A stretch of DNA of 64,000 bases from Glutamicibacter sp. MNS18 (GTDB lineage: Bacteria > Actinomycetota > Actinomycetes > Actinomycetales > Micrococcaceae): contig NZ_JAPCHW010000013.1 in assembly GCF_026107515.2 (NCBI RefSeq), positions 30,810-94,809 of the forward strand, written 5' to 3'. The notes under the pieces are model-generated. The model saw only the letters and a list, made by a program, of their open reading frames with translations, made no database searches and was not told the DNA's origin. Of this stretch, positions 1 to 7,687 are shown piece after piece (position 1 is the first letter of the stretch; each line of letters starts with the position of its first letter). Both the position numbers and the translations under genes were made by a program.

Positions 1-197
1 CTGACCAGGACCACTTTTCCCAGACCGGCATCACGCGACGGCACCAATGCCGGGTCGATTTTGGCCTTGTACTTGCCATAGGGTTCGACCGCGTCATCCG
101 GGATTCCCGCTGATTCGGCGATCTGCGCGATCGGCTTGAGCACCGCACGCGAGGCAATCGCAAGATCACTCATATCGTTTTCCGTCGACTCGGTCAT
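1..197 (-). CDS. fhs: Formate--tetrahydrofolate ligase, N-terminal part (cut by window edge)
   Basis: Only the first 65 codons lie in the window. The enzyme makes 10-formyl-THF from formate, ATP and THF in one-carbon metabolism in the cytosol. Family hallmarks are visible: a KPIAQIAE segment followed by GIPDDAVEPYGKYKAKI, the classic N-terminal signature of Fhs, then a GKVVLV strand leading to the P-loop beyond the edge. The ATG at 195-197 follows a purine-rich AGGGGA; a second ATG lies eight codons further in. Identification rests on this short but very characteristic segment. Confidence 0.85.
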   Translation of the reverse strand, partial: MTESTENDMSDLAIASRAVLKPIAQIAESAGIPDDAVEPYGKYKAKIDPALVPSRDAGLGKVVLV

Positions 198-278
198 CGG
201 GTGTCCCCTATCTGGTTTCCAGTAGTCCGGGAGATGAGGAAGCCCGAAACGTCGGGATTTCCTCGATTATCCTTCAAG

Positions 279-584
279 CTACCACTCGTCCACCGGGCTT
301 CCCGGCATGAGTGCAGGTTTCCGAAAAGGCGCGGCGTACCGCCAGCCATCTTCCAACGCAACATGCAGGTCAATGAGGGGCATGATCCCCGGCTTGAGAC
401 CACTGGAAACGAGGATTCGCTGGGCAAAGGCATCGCCGAGTTGCAGCGGCTGGTTGCCCATAGTCCGGATACGGTTGTGGGCTGCTTCGGCCTTACCGTG
501 CCGAGGCGCTACCGGTTGGTCATCTCCCCCCGTGGCCAAACATCTTTTCACCGATATCACCCGCACCATGTCCTGAGGTTTCAT
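279..584 (-). CDS. Unrecognised small ORF or gene remnant
   Basis: An open frame of 101 codons upstream of and parallel to fhs. The last 60 codons use GC-rich third positions as genuine genes here do, while the first part does not, and there is no clear ribosome binding site. I do not recognise a family. It may be the 3' end of a decayed gene, since other remnants are common in the window. Apart from this ORF I see nothing between the fhs start and the IclR remnant at 778. Confidence 0.2.
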   Translation of the reverse strand: MKPQDMVRVISVKRCLATGGDDQPVAPRHGKAEAAHNRIRTMGNQPLQLGDAFAQRILVSSGLKPGIMPLIDLHVALEDGWRYAAPFRKPALMPGSPVDEW

Positions 585-777
585 CGCAGTGGAAAGCGCC
601 AGAGTCCTCGACCAGCGACGGGCACAGCTGAGGGGGAAACATTCTGATGCTTGATTGCCGCCCAGAACCTATCGGCCACGAACGATACTCAGCGCCTCAC
701 CTATTCCCTTTCCTTTTGATCCCGGGGTGCCTTTATCTCCGTGAGAACATGCTCACCAGGCACGAAGGGATGAACAC

Positions 778-933
778 ATGGCCGGAGGCAGTTCGCGGCC
801 CGGACGCAGCGTCACGTCCAATGCCCCGGTCAGCCCTTCCGCCGTCGACACCACCCGGCGCACACTGAACCTGGCCGAGATCTCCACATCCGCCGACCTG
901 CCACTGTCCACCATCGACCGGCAGGTCCGGTAG
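778..933 (+). pseudogene. IclR-family regulator remnant (N-terminal HTH only)
   Basis: A 51-codon frame starts with an ATG behind AGGGA spacing. The product begins MAGGSSRPGRSVTS and continues LNLAEISTSADLPLSTIDRQ, which matches the start of the IclR winged helix: the RPGRSVTSR lead and the L-L-T-E-I-A-x-x-A-x-L-P-L-S-T-x-H-R helix-turn-helix. The usual HR is ID here, and the frame closes at TAG right after the recognition helix. The effector domain of about 180 residues is missing. This is what is seen; loss of function is inferred. Confidence 0.6.
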
Positions 934-967
934 GCGGTGTGTCCCTGGGCAAGCCCCACCCCGGCAA

Positions 968-2878
968 CTACAACTCCGCCACGGTGTCGGCGAGAAGTTC
1001 TCCATAGGTTTCGCTGCCATGCGGGCCGGGGTGGATCCGGTCGGGCGCAAAGTCCGCGACCTCCGACGCGCTCCCGGCCCAATCCACCAAATGCGTTCTG
1101 CGGTCACTGCTGGCTGCGGCGCGCAGTTTCGCATTGACGCTGTCGATCCATTTCCGTGGGGCGTAGGCAGTAACCAGCAGCAGCTCCCTCCGGGGCCCGA
1201 TGATCTCCCGGATATCCTCCAAGGTTCCTGCAGGCACATCCCCATTGGTTCCGAGCCCCAGCACGATTACCTTGCGCAGCTTGCCTGCGTTCTCCAGTTG
1301 CCTCAGCCTCGCCGGCGCATCCCAGATCTGGGCACCTACCGAGGCCTCGATGGTAATTCCCGGTAGCTGCTTGAGTAATTGTTGCGACGAGGCAAGCATG
1401 ACCGAATCCCCCAGCGCCGTGACATCACTGCCGGTGAAGTTCCGGGTTCCGCGTTCGGCCTGCGGCGCCGCCTTTGTCTGTTTGCCAGGTTCTGTTATGG
1501 ACGGCGCAGCGCTTTCCTGCCCGGCCTCCGGTAAGGACGGTTCCTGCTTCGCCAAGGCGTCCTGGGCCCGGGCCAGCTGCTGCTCCAACTGGCTTTGCCC
1601 CGGCGACGCCAGCAGCACCGACATTGCGCAGGCCGGCACCAGCAACACGAGCAAGAGCACAAGCGCCGAGGCGACGCTTCCGGCCGCGCCTTGCCGCACC
1701 AGTCCGATCCGGCTGGTCATCCACCTGGCCCAACCCGCGCAGGTGTTCTTGAACCCGTGGCGCAGAATCGGCTCTTCGACAAAGCGCCATGACACGGCAG
1801 CCGCCGAAACCACCAGCGGGATGGTGCACAGGACAGCAGCGGTTGCAGCCTGCGGCGGAAAGACCGCGGTGGCCAGCATCAGTAACGGCCAGTGCCATAG
1901 GTACAACCCATAGCTGCGGCAGCCCAGCCATCGCAGGTATTTCAGGCTCAGCAGCGAGTAGACGAGCGTCCCCGGAGCCTTCAACGTCAAGATCAAGACG
2001 GTGCCCAGGACGCAGAAGATCGCCATCCCTCCCTGGTAGGCCGCGGCAGAGGTGTCGGAGAGGACGCAGAATGCCGCCAGCAGGGCGAGCAACATCGGGA
2101 CCTGGGACAACCGAGCGGGCAGTCCGGCCCGAGGCGGCGCACTATCGGCAGTATGTCCCGAACGCGCGCCATGGACGGCGCCGGCGGCGCCGAGGAACAG
2201 CCCGAAGCCGTGCGTCCACGTTCCGTAATACAGGGCACTGGGATCGGTTGAAGGATCAAAACCCCAGGCCATGCTCGCTGCCGACGCCGCTGCCAGAACC
2301 AGGATTCCCCACAGCAGCTTCCGGCGGGTGCGCAGCAGCCAGGACAGCCCCGCCAACACCACCGGCCACAGCAGGTAGAACTGTTCCTCGACCGCAAGGG
2401 ACCAGAGATGCTGGAAATACGGAGGTTCCATCGAACTGAAGTAGCTGTTGCCGTGGGCGATTTGCATCCAGTTGCTGGTATAGGTCAACGCGCCGGCCCA
2501 CTGCCAGCGCAGGCCTGCCGGAAGATGTCCGGCGGCCAGGAGGGCCAAAGCGGTTGAGACCACCAGGACCAGCAGCATCCCCGGTAGCAGGCGTCGGCAT
2601 CTGCGCACCCAGAACCCGCGCAGGTCGGGGATCCGGCCGGCGGCTGTCTGCCGTAGTAATCCGCCGGTGATGAGGAACCCGCTGAGCACGAAGAACAGGT
2701 CCACCCCGAGGAACCCGCCGGGCAGGAAGCCGGGCCAGAAGTGATAGACCAGTACGGCGAGCACCGCGATGCCACGTAGCCCATCAAGTGCAGGGTTACG
2801 GGAGGCCAGTGCGGGATTGTGCTGGATTGCGTTCGGCGCTGGGGGCGCGACGGAAACTGGACGATTCACACCAGCCAT
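968..2878 (-). CDS. Acyltransferase 3 / SGNH-hydrolase fusion (OafA/YrhL type)
   Basis: Predicted membrane O-acyltransferase that transfers acetyl groups to cell-surface polysaccharide or peptidoglycan. From the ATG at 2878 the protein has 636 residues; an upstream in-frame ATG at 2929 is possible. The N-terminal half carries the acyltransferase-3 hallmarks LDGLRGIAVLAVLVYHF, GGFLGVDLFFVLSGFLIT, RRLLP and HLWSLAVEEQFYLLWP, with about ten hydrophobic helices. After a Gln/Glu-rich linker the C-terminal 170 residues form an SGNH domain: TALGDSVMLAS (catalytic Ser), LGTNG (Asn block) and DRIHPG (Asp/His). That order is typical of secreted-polymer O-acetyltransferases. It stands alone, downstream of the lipoprotein/two-component operon but on the other strand. 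The acceptor polymer cannot be read from sequence. Confidence 0.85.
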   Translation of the reverse strand: MAGVNRPVSVAPPAPNAIQHNPALASRNPALDGLRGIAVLAVLVYHFWPGFLPGGFLGVDLFFVLSGFLITGGLLRQTAAGRIPDLRGFWVRRCRRLLPGMLLVLVVSTALALLAAGHLPAGLRWQWAGALTYTSNWMQIAHGNSYFSSMEPPYFQHLWSLAVEEQFYLLWPVVLAGLSWLLRTRRKLLWGILVLAAASAASMAWGFDPSTDPSALYYGTWTHGFGLFLGAAGAVHGARSGHTADSAPPRAGLPARLSQVPMLLALLAAFCVLSDTSAAAYQGGMAIFCVLGTVLILTLKAPGTLVYSLLSLKYLRWLGCRSYGLYLWHWPLLMLATAVFPPQAATAAVLCTIPLVVSAAAVSWRFVEEPILRHGFKNTCAGWARWMTSRIGLVRQGAAGSVASALVLLLVLLVPACAMSVLLASPGQSQLEQQLARAQDALAKQEPSLPEAGQESAAPSITEPGKQTKAAPQAERGTRNFTGSDVTALGDSVMLASSQQLLKQLPGITIEASVGAQIWDAPARLRQLENAGKLRKVIVLGLGTNGDVPAGTLEDIREIIGPRRELLLVTAYAPRKWIDSVNAKLRAAASSDRRTHLVDWAGSASEVADFAPDRIHPGPHGSETYGELLADTVAEL

Positions 2879-3058
2879 GGTTCCAAGCCGCGCCGACGGG
2901 CAACGACCAACCGGATAACGCAATTCCATCGATTTTGTTACACAATCGACAGACGCCCAGGCGGCGTCTTCGGGCGTTTAGCTCCGCGATCACGGGCATA
3001 ATTGGCAGTACCGGCCCGTAGGCTGCGGGATGTCGGCATGCGATCGGAAGGAAATCCT

Positions 3059-3682
3059 GTGGCTTTACGGCGTGCACTTGGCATGCTTTGCATCCTGCTC
3101 CTGTGTCTGGGAACGAGCGCCTGCGGCACCGGAGAGGCGCTGCGGATCGAGTCACCTGCCACCCGGATTGCCCCCGGCACTCCACCTGCCGGCCAGACAA
3201 GCAGTGATGGCCATTCCTGGGAAGAACCGTTTGCGCCGTCACAGGTGCGTGAGATCCTGCTAGAAACGGACCTGGGTGCCGTAAGTACCCCGGACAACTC
3301 CGCCGAGGATATCCGCGAGTACCTGATCGACTGCGACAAGTGCCTGATCGCCCTGCCCGGCTACGAAACGGCGGACGAGAAATTCCAGATCTACTCGATC
3401 AGCACGGCTGCGGATTCCTACAGTTTCGCTTCGTTCGTCATCAGGAACGCCCGGGGAAAACCGGAAGTTGCCCTGGCGGTCGGTGGTTCCGACGTGTACT
3501 TGAGCGCAGGGAAGGAAGGAAGCGTGGTTGCCCAGGAAGCGCTCTACAAACGGGATGACCCCATGTGCTGCCCTTCCGGCTGGTCCGTGCGCATGTTCCG
3601 CTACCAGGACGGACAGTTCGTACAGGGAGATTCATTCTCCAGCCCGATCGACCCTCTCCAGGAAGAAGGAGCATCGCCATGA
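3059..3682 (+). CDS. Lipoprotein of a three-gene signalling operon (LppP/LprE- and CseA-like)
   Basis: A 207-residue exported lipoprotein. I choose the GTG at 3059 because GGAAGGAAA lies 5 bases upstream and the signal peptide then starts correctly (VALRRALGMLCILLL, lipobox LGTSAC, lipidated Cys 22). The mature part has a DCDKCL pair of cysteines and a later MCCPSG motif followed by an aromatic W/Y-rich strand, which resembles LppP/LprE family lipoproteins. Its stop overlaps the regulator start as ATGA, so it is co-translated with the response regulator and kinase. Streptomyces cseA-cseB-cseC has the same order, with CseA a lipoprotein that damps signalling. A comparable role here is inference from position only. 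Confidence 0.7.
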   Translation: MALRRALGMLCILLLCLGTSACGTGEALRIESPATRIAPGTPPAGQTSSDGHSWEEPFAPSQVREILLETDLGAVSTPDNSAEDIREYLIDCDKCLIALPGYETADEKFQIYSISTAADSYSFASFVIRNARGKPEVALAVGGSDVYLSAGKEGSVVAQEALYKRDDPMCCPSGWSVRMFRYQDGQFVQGDSFSSPIDPLQEEGASP

Positions 3683-4389
3683 GGCCCACCGGCATCCGCG
3701 TGCTGATGATTGAAGACGATGCGGTCATCCGTGAGGCAACCAGTATCGGCCTGGAACGACTGGGGTACCACGTCCTTGGAGCCGATGACGGCTTGGAAGG
3801 ACTGGACCTGTTCCGGCAGTTGCAGCGGGAAGCACCGGTGGACGCGGTGCTTCTCGATGTCATGCTGCCAACCATGAACGGGACACAGATCTGCCGGGAG
3901 TTGCGCAGCTTCAGCAATGTCCCGGTCATCATGCTCTCCGCCCGCAGCGAGGGCCTGGACATGGTCACCGGGCTGGATGCAGGTGCGGATGACTACCTTG
4001 CCAAGCCGTTCGACCTGCAGGTACTTGATGCCAGGCTGCGGGCGGTACTGCGGCGGACGGACAGGCAGCCGTCCAACCCCGGGGCCGCTGATCACCGGCA
4101 ACCGCAGCCGAAACCCCTGGACATCGATCCATACCGGCTCGTGGTCAGGCTCGATGGACACGAGGTCCACCTGACTCCCACGGAAATGAAGATCCTGCTG
4201 ATCCTCGGCGAAGATCCCGGCGTCGTCGTTTCGCGCAGCGATATCCTCGCCGAGGTCTGGGGCTACAGCTGGGATGCCGACCATCGCGTCATCGACGTCC
4301 ATGTCCAGCGCCTGCGGCGAAAGATCGGTGCATCCCGTATCGAGACGGTCCGCGGTTTCGGTTACCGGCTGCAGGTTCGGGTCATATGA
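3679..4389 (+). CDS. OmpR-family response regulator (CseB-like)
   Basis: A 236-residue DNA-binding regulator. The receiver domain spans about residues 7-120 with the acidic pair in MIEDDA, phospho-acceptor Asp60 in LLDVMLP, Ser87 and Lys109 in YLAKPF. The C-terminal winged helix (about 140-234) contains LTPTEMKILLIL, the VVSRSDILAEVWG turn and RLRRKIG...VRGFGYRL typical of OmpR/PhoB. It overlaps the lipoprotein stop and the kinase start by 4 bases each, so the three proteins are made in a coupled way. The target genes are not visible. No neighbouring extracytoplasmic sigma gene is found, unlike the Streptomyces sigE-cseABC locus. Confidence 0.9.
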   Translation: MRPTGIRVLMIEDDAVIREATSIGLERLGYHVLGADDGLEGLDLFRQLQREAPVDAVLLDVMLPTMNGTQICRELRSFSNVPVIMLSARSEGLDMVTGLDAGADDYLAKPFDLQVLDARLRAVLRRTDRQPSNPGAADHRQPQPKPLDIDPYRLVVRLDGHEVHLTPTEMKILLILGEDPGVVVSRSDILAEVWGYSWDADHRVIDVHVQRLRRKIGASRIETVRGFGYRLQVRVI

Positions 4390-5675
4390 GCCTGCGCTGG
4401 AAAATCACCGGAATGACGATCCTGTCGGTGCTTCTGACCTTGGTCCTCTCGGCCCTGCTGGTGCGTCAGATGATCACGATCACCGAGGAACAGCGGTTAC
4501 GTGAGGAAGCGACCGCCTCGCTGGAGCAGGCGGCCCGAATCCTGGACGAAACCGGTCTCAGTATCCTGGGGGCCAAGGTCAACGACCCCCGGCTGCCGGC
4601 CGAGGCGCTGGAGGCCGCCCAGACCGGTCACGTCGTCACCTTTCGTTCCACGATCGATGAGCAGGAAGTCATCTATGCCGCAACCCCGGTCAATCTGGGC
4701 ACGCAACCGGCGGTCCTGTCCCTGTCGGTGTCCTGGGCCAGCAGCCTCCGGATGCGGCAAAGCGTTGACACCGCCCTGCTGTGGGCCGGTATCACCACCC
4801 TGGTTCTCGTTTCCGCAGTCGCCGCTCTCATCGCATCCCGGCTTGTCAAACGCTTGTCAAGGGGTTCCCAGGCCGCACGGGACATCGCTTCGGGTGAACG
4901 CCAGGTGGTGGTGGAAGATTCGATCGGCAAACCCTTCGTCGGGGCGGATGAAGTTGACCGGTTCGCGGAAGCCGTAGATGCCATGGCACGGGAGTTGAAC
5001 GCCAAGATCATTGCAGAGCAGCGCTTTTCCGCGGATCTGGCCCACGAACTGCGCACGCCGTTGACCGGGTTGGTCACCGCCGCGAGCCTGCTTCCCGATT
5101 CCCGCCCCACGGAGCTTGTGCAAGACCGGGTCGCCAAGCTGCGCAGCCTCGTTGAAGACCTGCTGGAAGTCTCGCGCCTGGAGTCCAGATCCGAGTCGGC
5201 GGCACTCGTTGAGCTGACACTGGATCCCTGCGTCGCCGACATCCTTGGACGCATCCGCGGACGATACCCGGAGCGATGCGCGAGCCTGGAGTTGCGGCCT
5301 AATGCCGGTGACAGCACGGTGCTTGTCGAGCCGCGACGGCTTGAACGCATCCTGGAAAACCTGATCAGCAATGCCGCGGCTCATGGAGCTGGGCCAATCC
5401 GCGTAGACACCCGCAGCGGGTACGTCAGCGTGCTGGATCACGGCCCCGGTTTCCCGCAGAGCATCCTCGATACCGGTCCGGAGCGATTCGTGTCCAAGGG
5501 CGGCGGCATTGGTCTGGGACTGACCATCGCAAGCGGCCAGGCGCAGGCCATGGGGGCCACGCTGGAACTCTCGAACCAGGGTGGTGCCTTGGTGGAACTC
5601 GGCTTCCAGACACCCGTCCCGCGCCAGGATGCTTCCGGCTCGCCCAAGGCATATCCAGGGGTTCCGGACCGGTGA
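4386..5675 (+). CDS. Sensor histidine kinase (CseC-like)
   Basis: A 429-residue membrane kinase. TM1 is at about 8-28 and TM2 at about 130-152, with a short extracytoplasmic sensor loop of about 100 residues between them. HAMP-like sequence follows to about 205. The phospho-acceptor is His220 in FSADLAHELRTPLTGL. The ATP lid is complete: N-box LENLISNAAAH, G1 DHGPGF, G2 GGGIGLGL. It partners the response regulator directly upstream, whose stop overlaps its start. The ligand is unknown; an envelope stress signal is likely by analogy with CseC. The C-terminal 25 residues after the catalytic domain are Pro-rich and disordered. Confidence 0.88.
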   Translation: MSLRWKITGMTILSVLLTLVLSALLVRQMITITEEQRLREEATASLEQAARILDETGLSILGAKVNDPRLPAEALEAAQTGHVVTFRSTIDEQEVIYAATPVNLGTQPAVLSLSVSWASSLRMRQSVDTALLWAGITTLVLVSAVAALIASRLVKRLSRGSQAARDIASGERQVVVEDSIGKPFVGADEVDRFAEAVDAMARELNAKIIAEQRFSADLAHELRTPLTGLVTAASLLPDSRPTELVQDRVAKLRSLVEDLLEVSRLESRSESAALVELTLDPCVADILGRIRGRYPERCASLELRPNAGDSTVLVEPRRLERILENLISNAAAHGAGPIRVDTRSGYVSVLDHGPGFPQSILDTGPERFVSKGGGIGLGLTIASGQAQAMGATLELSNQGGALVELGFQTPVPRQDASGSPKAYPGVPDR

Positions 5676-5783
5676 CCAGGCGTGGGCCCCCGGAATCGAC
5701 ACCGGCGGCACCCCCTCGACCTAACCGAGTAACCAGGATACCGTTTACGACCTCTTTACATCTGTTAAAGCATTTGCGTCTGA

Positions 5784-6330
5784 CTCCGAAGGTGGGCAAG
5801 CTACTGTGGAAAAGGACTACGGCACCACACGGATCGGTACATGCTACTCACCCGCCTGCTGGCCACGAATGAGGGCAGCGCACAACGGCTGATCGGCGGG
5901 GATCACGGCCACTGGGAAATGGGGACCCTGTTCAAGGAACTGAAGTCCACCCTGTTCACCGGCCGGGTGCTGCGCTCACGCACCCTGGATCTGGTCGAGC
6001 AGGAATTCTATGCCCTGCTGCTCACCGAACAGCTACTGCGCATCGTGATGAGCGAAGCGACGAATACCGACCCGTTCCTGGACCCGGATCGGGCCAGTTT
6101 CACCATCGCGCTGACCACGGCCAGGGACACACTCATCCTTAACCCGGCCCCGGGCCACCGGGCAGGGAACGGATGGGCACCGCTCGCTGGCAGGATCTGT
6201 CACCACCTCATCGCCGGGCTACTGCCAGCACGCAGGCTGCGCTACGGGCCGCGAAAAACGAAACGAGCGACCTGCCGGTACCAAGCCCGTTCCGGCAAGC
6301 CCCACGGGCCAACCCTGCCAGCCCGGCTAA
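5784..6330 (+). pseudogene. IS4-family transposase, C-terminal remnant
   Basis: The frame read from about 5838 gives DRYMLLTRLLA, then HWEMGTLFKELKSTLF, the YREK-like block with the last acidic residue of the DDE triad, then GRVLRSRTLDLVEQEFYALLL, the standard IS4 C-terminal helix region. About 160 residues survive. The N-terminal two thirds with the first two catalytic Asp are absent and an in-frame TGA lies just upstream. No terminal inverted repeats or target duplication are visible. The fragment runs into an aldehyde dehydrogenase fragment, so it probably marks an old rearrangement junction. Confidence 0.8.
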
Positions 6331-6400
6331 CCATTCAACTGACACCGGCCACCATGTTGACAAAACCGTCAGTCACCCAGCGGAACAGCATTGGGACGAG

Positions 6401-6580
6401 GAGCATGCCCTGCAGGTGGCCGAACGCATGGATACCGGCAGCGTCGTGGTGAACTTCTTCGCCTCCAACCATGCCGCACCCTTCGGCGGACGCTACGATT
6501 CCGGTCTGGGCACCGGGTACAGTCCGGAAGGGCTGGCCGCCTACCTGAGCTGCAAATCGGTCCACCGGCAGGTGCGGTAG
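6401..6580 (+). pseudogene. Aldehyde dehydrogenase, C-terminal remnant
   Basis: The last 59 codons before TAG at 6578 read EEHALQVAERMDTGSVVVNF, then the APFGG box and GYSPEGLAAYLSCKSVHR. This matches the C-terminus of NAD-dependent aldehyde dehydrogenases (A-x-x-I/M-x-T-G-x-V-x-I-N, APFGG-x-K-x-S-G-x-G, GPEGL-x-x-Y-x-x-x-K-S). The catalytic Cys and Glu regions are gone. The fragment follows the IS4 remnant without a start codon of its own, so it is not functional. Confidence 0.75.
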
Positions 6581-6815
6581 GCGGGTAGCCGATTGCGGGG
6601 ATTTCTGGTGGTCGGTCATTCGTTGGTCGCCCGAGGCGCCCAAGCCGACTACGCGTTGGGTCGTGTTCTACAAGCCCTCGGGCAACGGATAAAAAGGGGC
6701 ACGGTCAGCAAGGAATTCGGGGAGTCGCACGCGGGCATGCCAATGCCCTCGTGAACGACAGCGGTATCGGAGTTCACCAGCGTTGCTGTCACAACCAATC
6801 AAGACTAGGCGTTGG

Positions 6816-7052
6816 CTAGGCCGTTTTCTTCTTCGCCATGTCTTTGATGATCTGCGGGGTAGGTTGGCCCAGCTCCTCATCGATCTTCACAATCAATGCG
6901 GCACGACGTTGCTGGATCAGCTGTGACTTGCGAGTGGATTTACTGGTCGACATACGGCGGTATTTCTGCTGTTCCGAGGCATCCTCCGAATAGTCGGAAT
7001 CAGTCTCAGCGCGCCAGGTATCCTGTGGCTTCGCCTTCTTCCGGGTTACCAT
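6816..7052 (-). CDS. Small basic hypothetical protein
   Basis: A 78-residue protein rich in Lys, Arg, Ser and Gln, ending KDMAKKKTA; likely cytosolic and unstructured in part. I choose the ATG at 7052 because GGAGGTGAAG sits directly upstream, one of the best ribosome binding sites in the window. The reading frame overlaps the 3' end of the upstream membrane gene by 47 bases, so the two are translationally linked. No family recognised. Lys-rich tails of this type occur in phage and plasmid small proteins, but nothing here proves such an origin. Confidence 0.55.
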   Translation of the reverse strand: MVTRKKAKPQDTWRAETDSDYSEDASEQQKYRRMSTSKSTRKSQLIQQRRAALIVKIDEELGQPTPQIIKDMAKKKTA

Positions 7053-7434
7053 CGTCTTCACCTCCGCTCTCTTCTTCAACCGTATCAGGCACATCTGAAC
7101 TCATGAAGAGCAAATCAGTCACGGCTTGGCGGATCATTGTCAGGTCCTGCTCATAGGGTTTACGACGAAGCAGCTTCTTGCCGTCTTCTTCGCCTACCAA
7201 GTTCTCCAACATCGTAGTGCCCACAAGTTGCCCATCTTGGCTATCGCCAAGCGACAGGTCAAGTGCGTATTGAACCCGTTTCCACCATTCCTCGGCATAG
7301 TCGATCCGTGATCTGAGCTTGAAGGTCCGCAACGCCGCCCACGCAGCCAAACCGGCAATGAGCGGTGTGGCAATCGGCGCTGCGGACGCCAACGCTTCAA
7401 CACCGGGTGTCATCCATTCCCAGAGCTCATTCAT
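7006..7434 (-). CDS. Hypothetical membrane-anchored protein
   Basis: A 142-residue protein with one N-terminal hydrophobic segment (about residues 13-37, EALASAAPIATPLIAGLAAW) followed by a positively charged stretch, then a soluble part with a DYAEEWWKRVQYALD helix and a Glu-rich tail. The topology suggests a short anchor with a cytosolic domain of about 100 residues, reminiscent of small membrane proteins found beside defence or plasmid genes. It overlaps the start of the small basic gene and forms a two-gene unit with it. No function can be given. Confidence 0.55.
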   Translation of the reverse strand: MNELWEWMTPGVEALASAAPIATPLIAGLAAWAALRTFKLRSRIDYAEEWWKRVQYALDLSLGDSQDGQLVGTTMLENLVGEEDGKKLLRRKPYEQDLTMIRQAVTDLLFMSSDVPDTVEEESGGEDDGNPEEGEATGYLAR

Positions 7435-7615
7435 AGCCGTGGAGCGATCCTACCGTCCACCAACGCACCATAGCCGTCAGCGTGCTGACGGCTCCAGAGG
7501 TGGCCACCGGATCCGGGGCATGGACGCGCAGCTGGGCCGAGGCAACTACGTCGTGGGCAGCAAAGTCACGTACCGTGCGCGCCACCGTGGCGCGGATGAA
7601 CGCCGGCAGCAGCAC
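7430..7615 (-). pseudogene. Possible TetR-family regulator C-terminal remnant
   Basis: A frame of about 60 codons contains LLPAFIRATVARTVRDFAAHD and ends with LTAMVRWWTVGS, which resembles the last two helices of TetR regulators (the common VRWWL motif near the end). No HTH is found upstream. The DNA also holds a perfect 8-bp hairpin (7473-7492) inside the frame. Identification is tentative. Confidence 0.35.
7473..7492. terminator. Hairpin GCCGTCAG-4-CTGACGGC
   Basis: Perfect 8-bp stem with a 4-base loop downstream of the PLP/FAD operon (which ends at 7688). It lacks a T-run, so it could be a weak terminator or an mRNA-stabilising element for that operon. Confidence 0.4.
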
Positions 7616-7687
7616 ACTTCCCGTCGGCCTGTTGTCGTTACAGCAAACCAGACGATGGTCCGCTCAGGGCATTCCCACCAGGCGAGT

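Noticed and set aside
201-647. A 148-codon plus frame near the left edge
   Set aside because: It starts inside the fhs promoter region, has no family match and its codon pattern is not that of real genes here.
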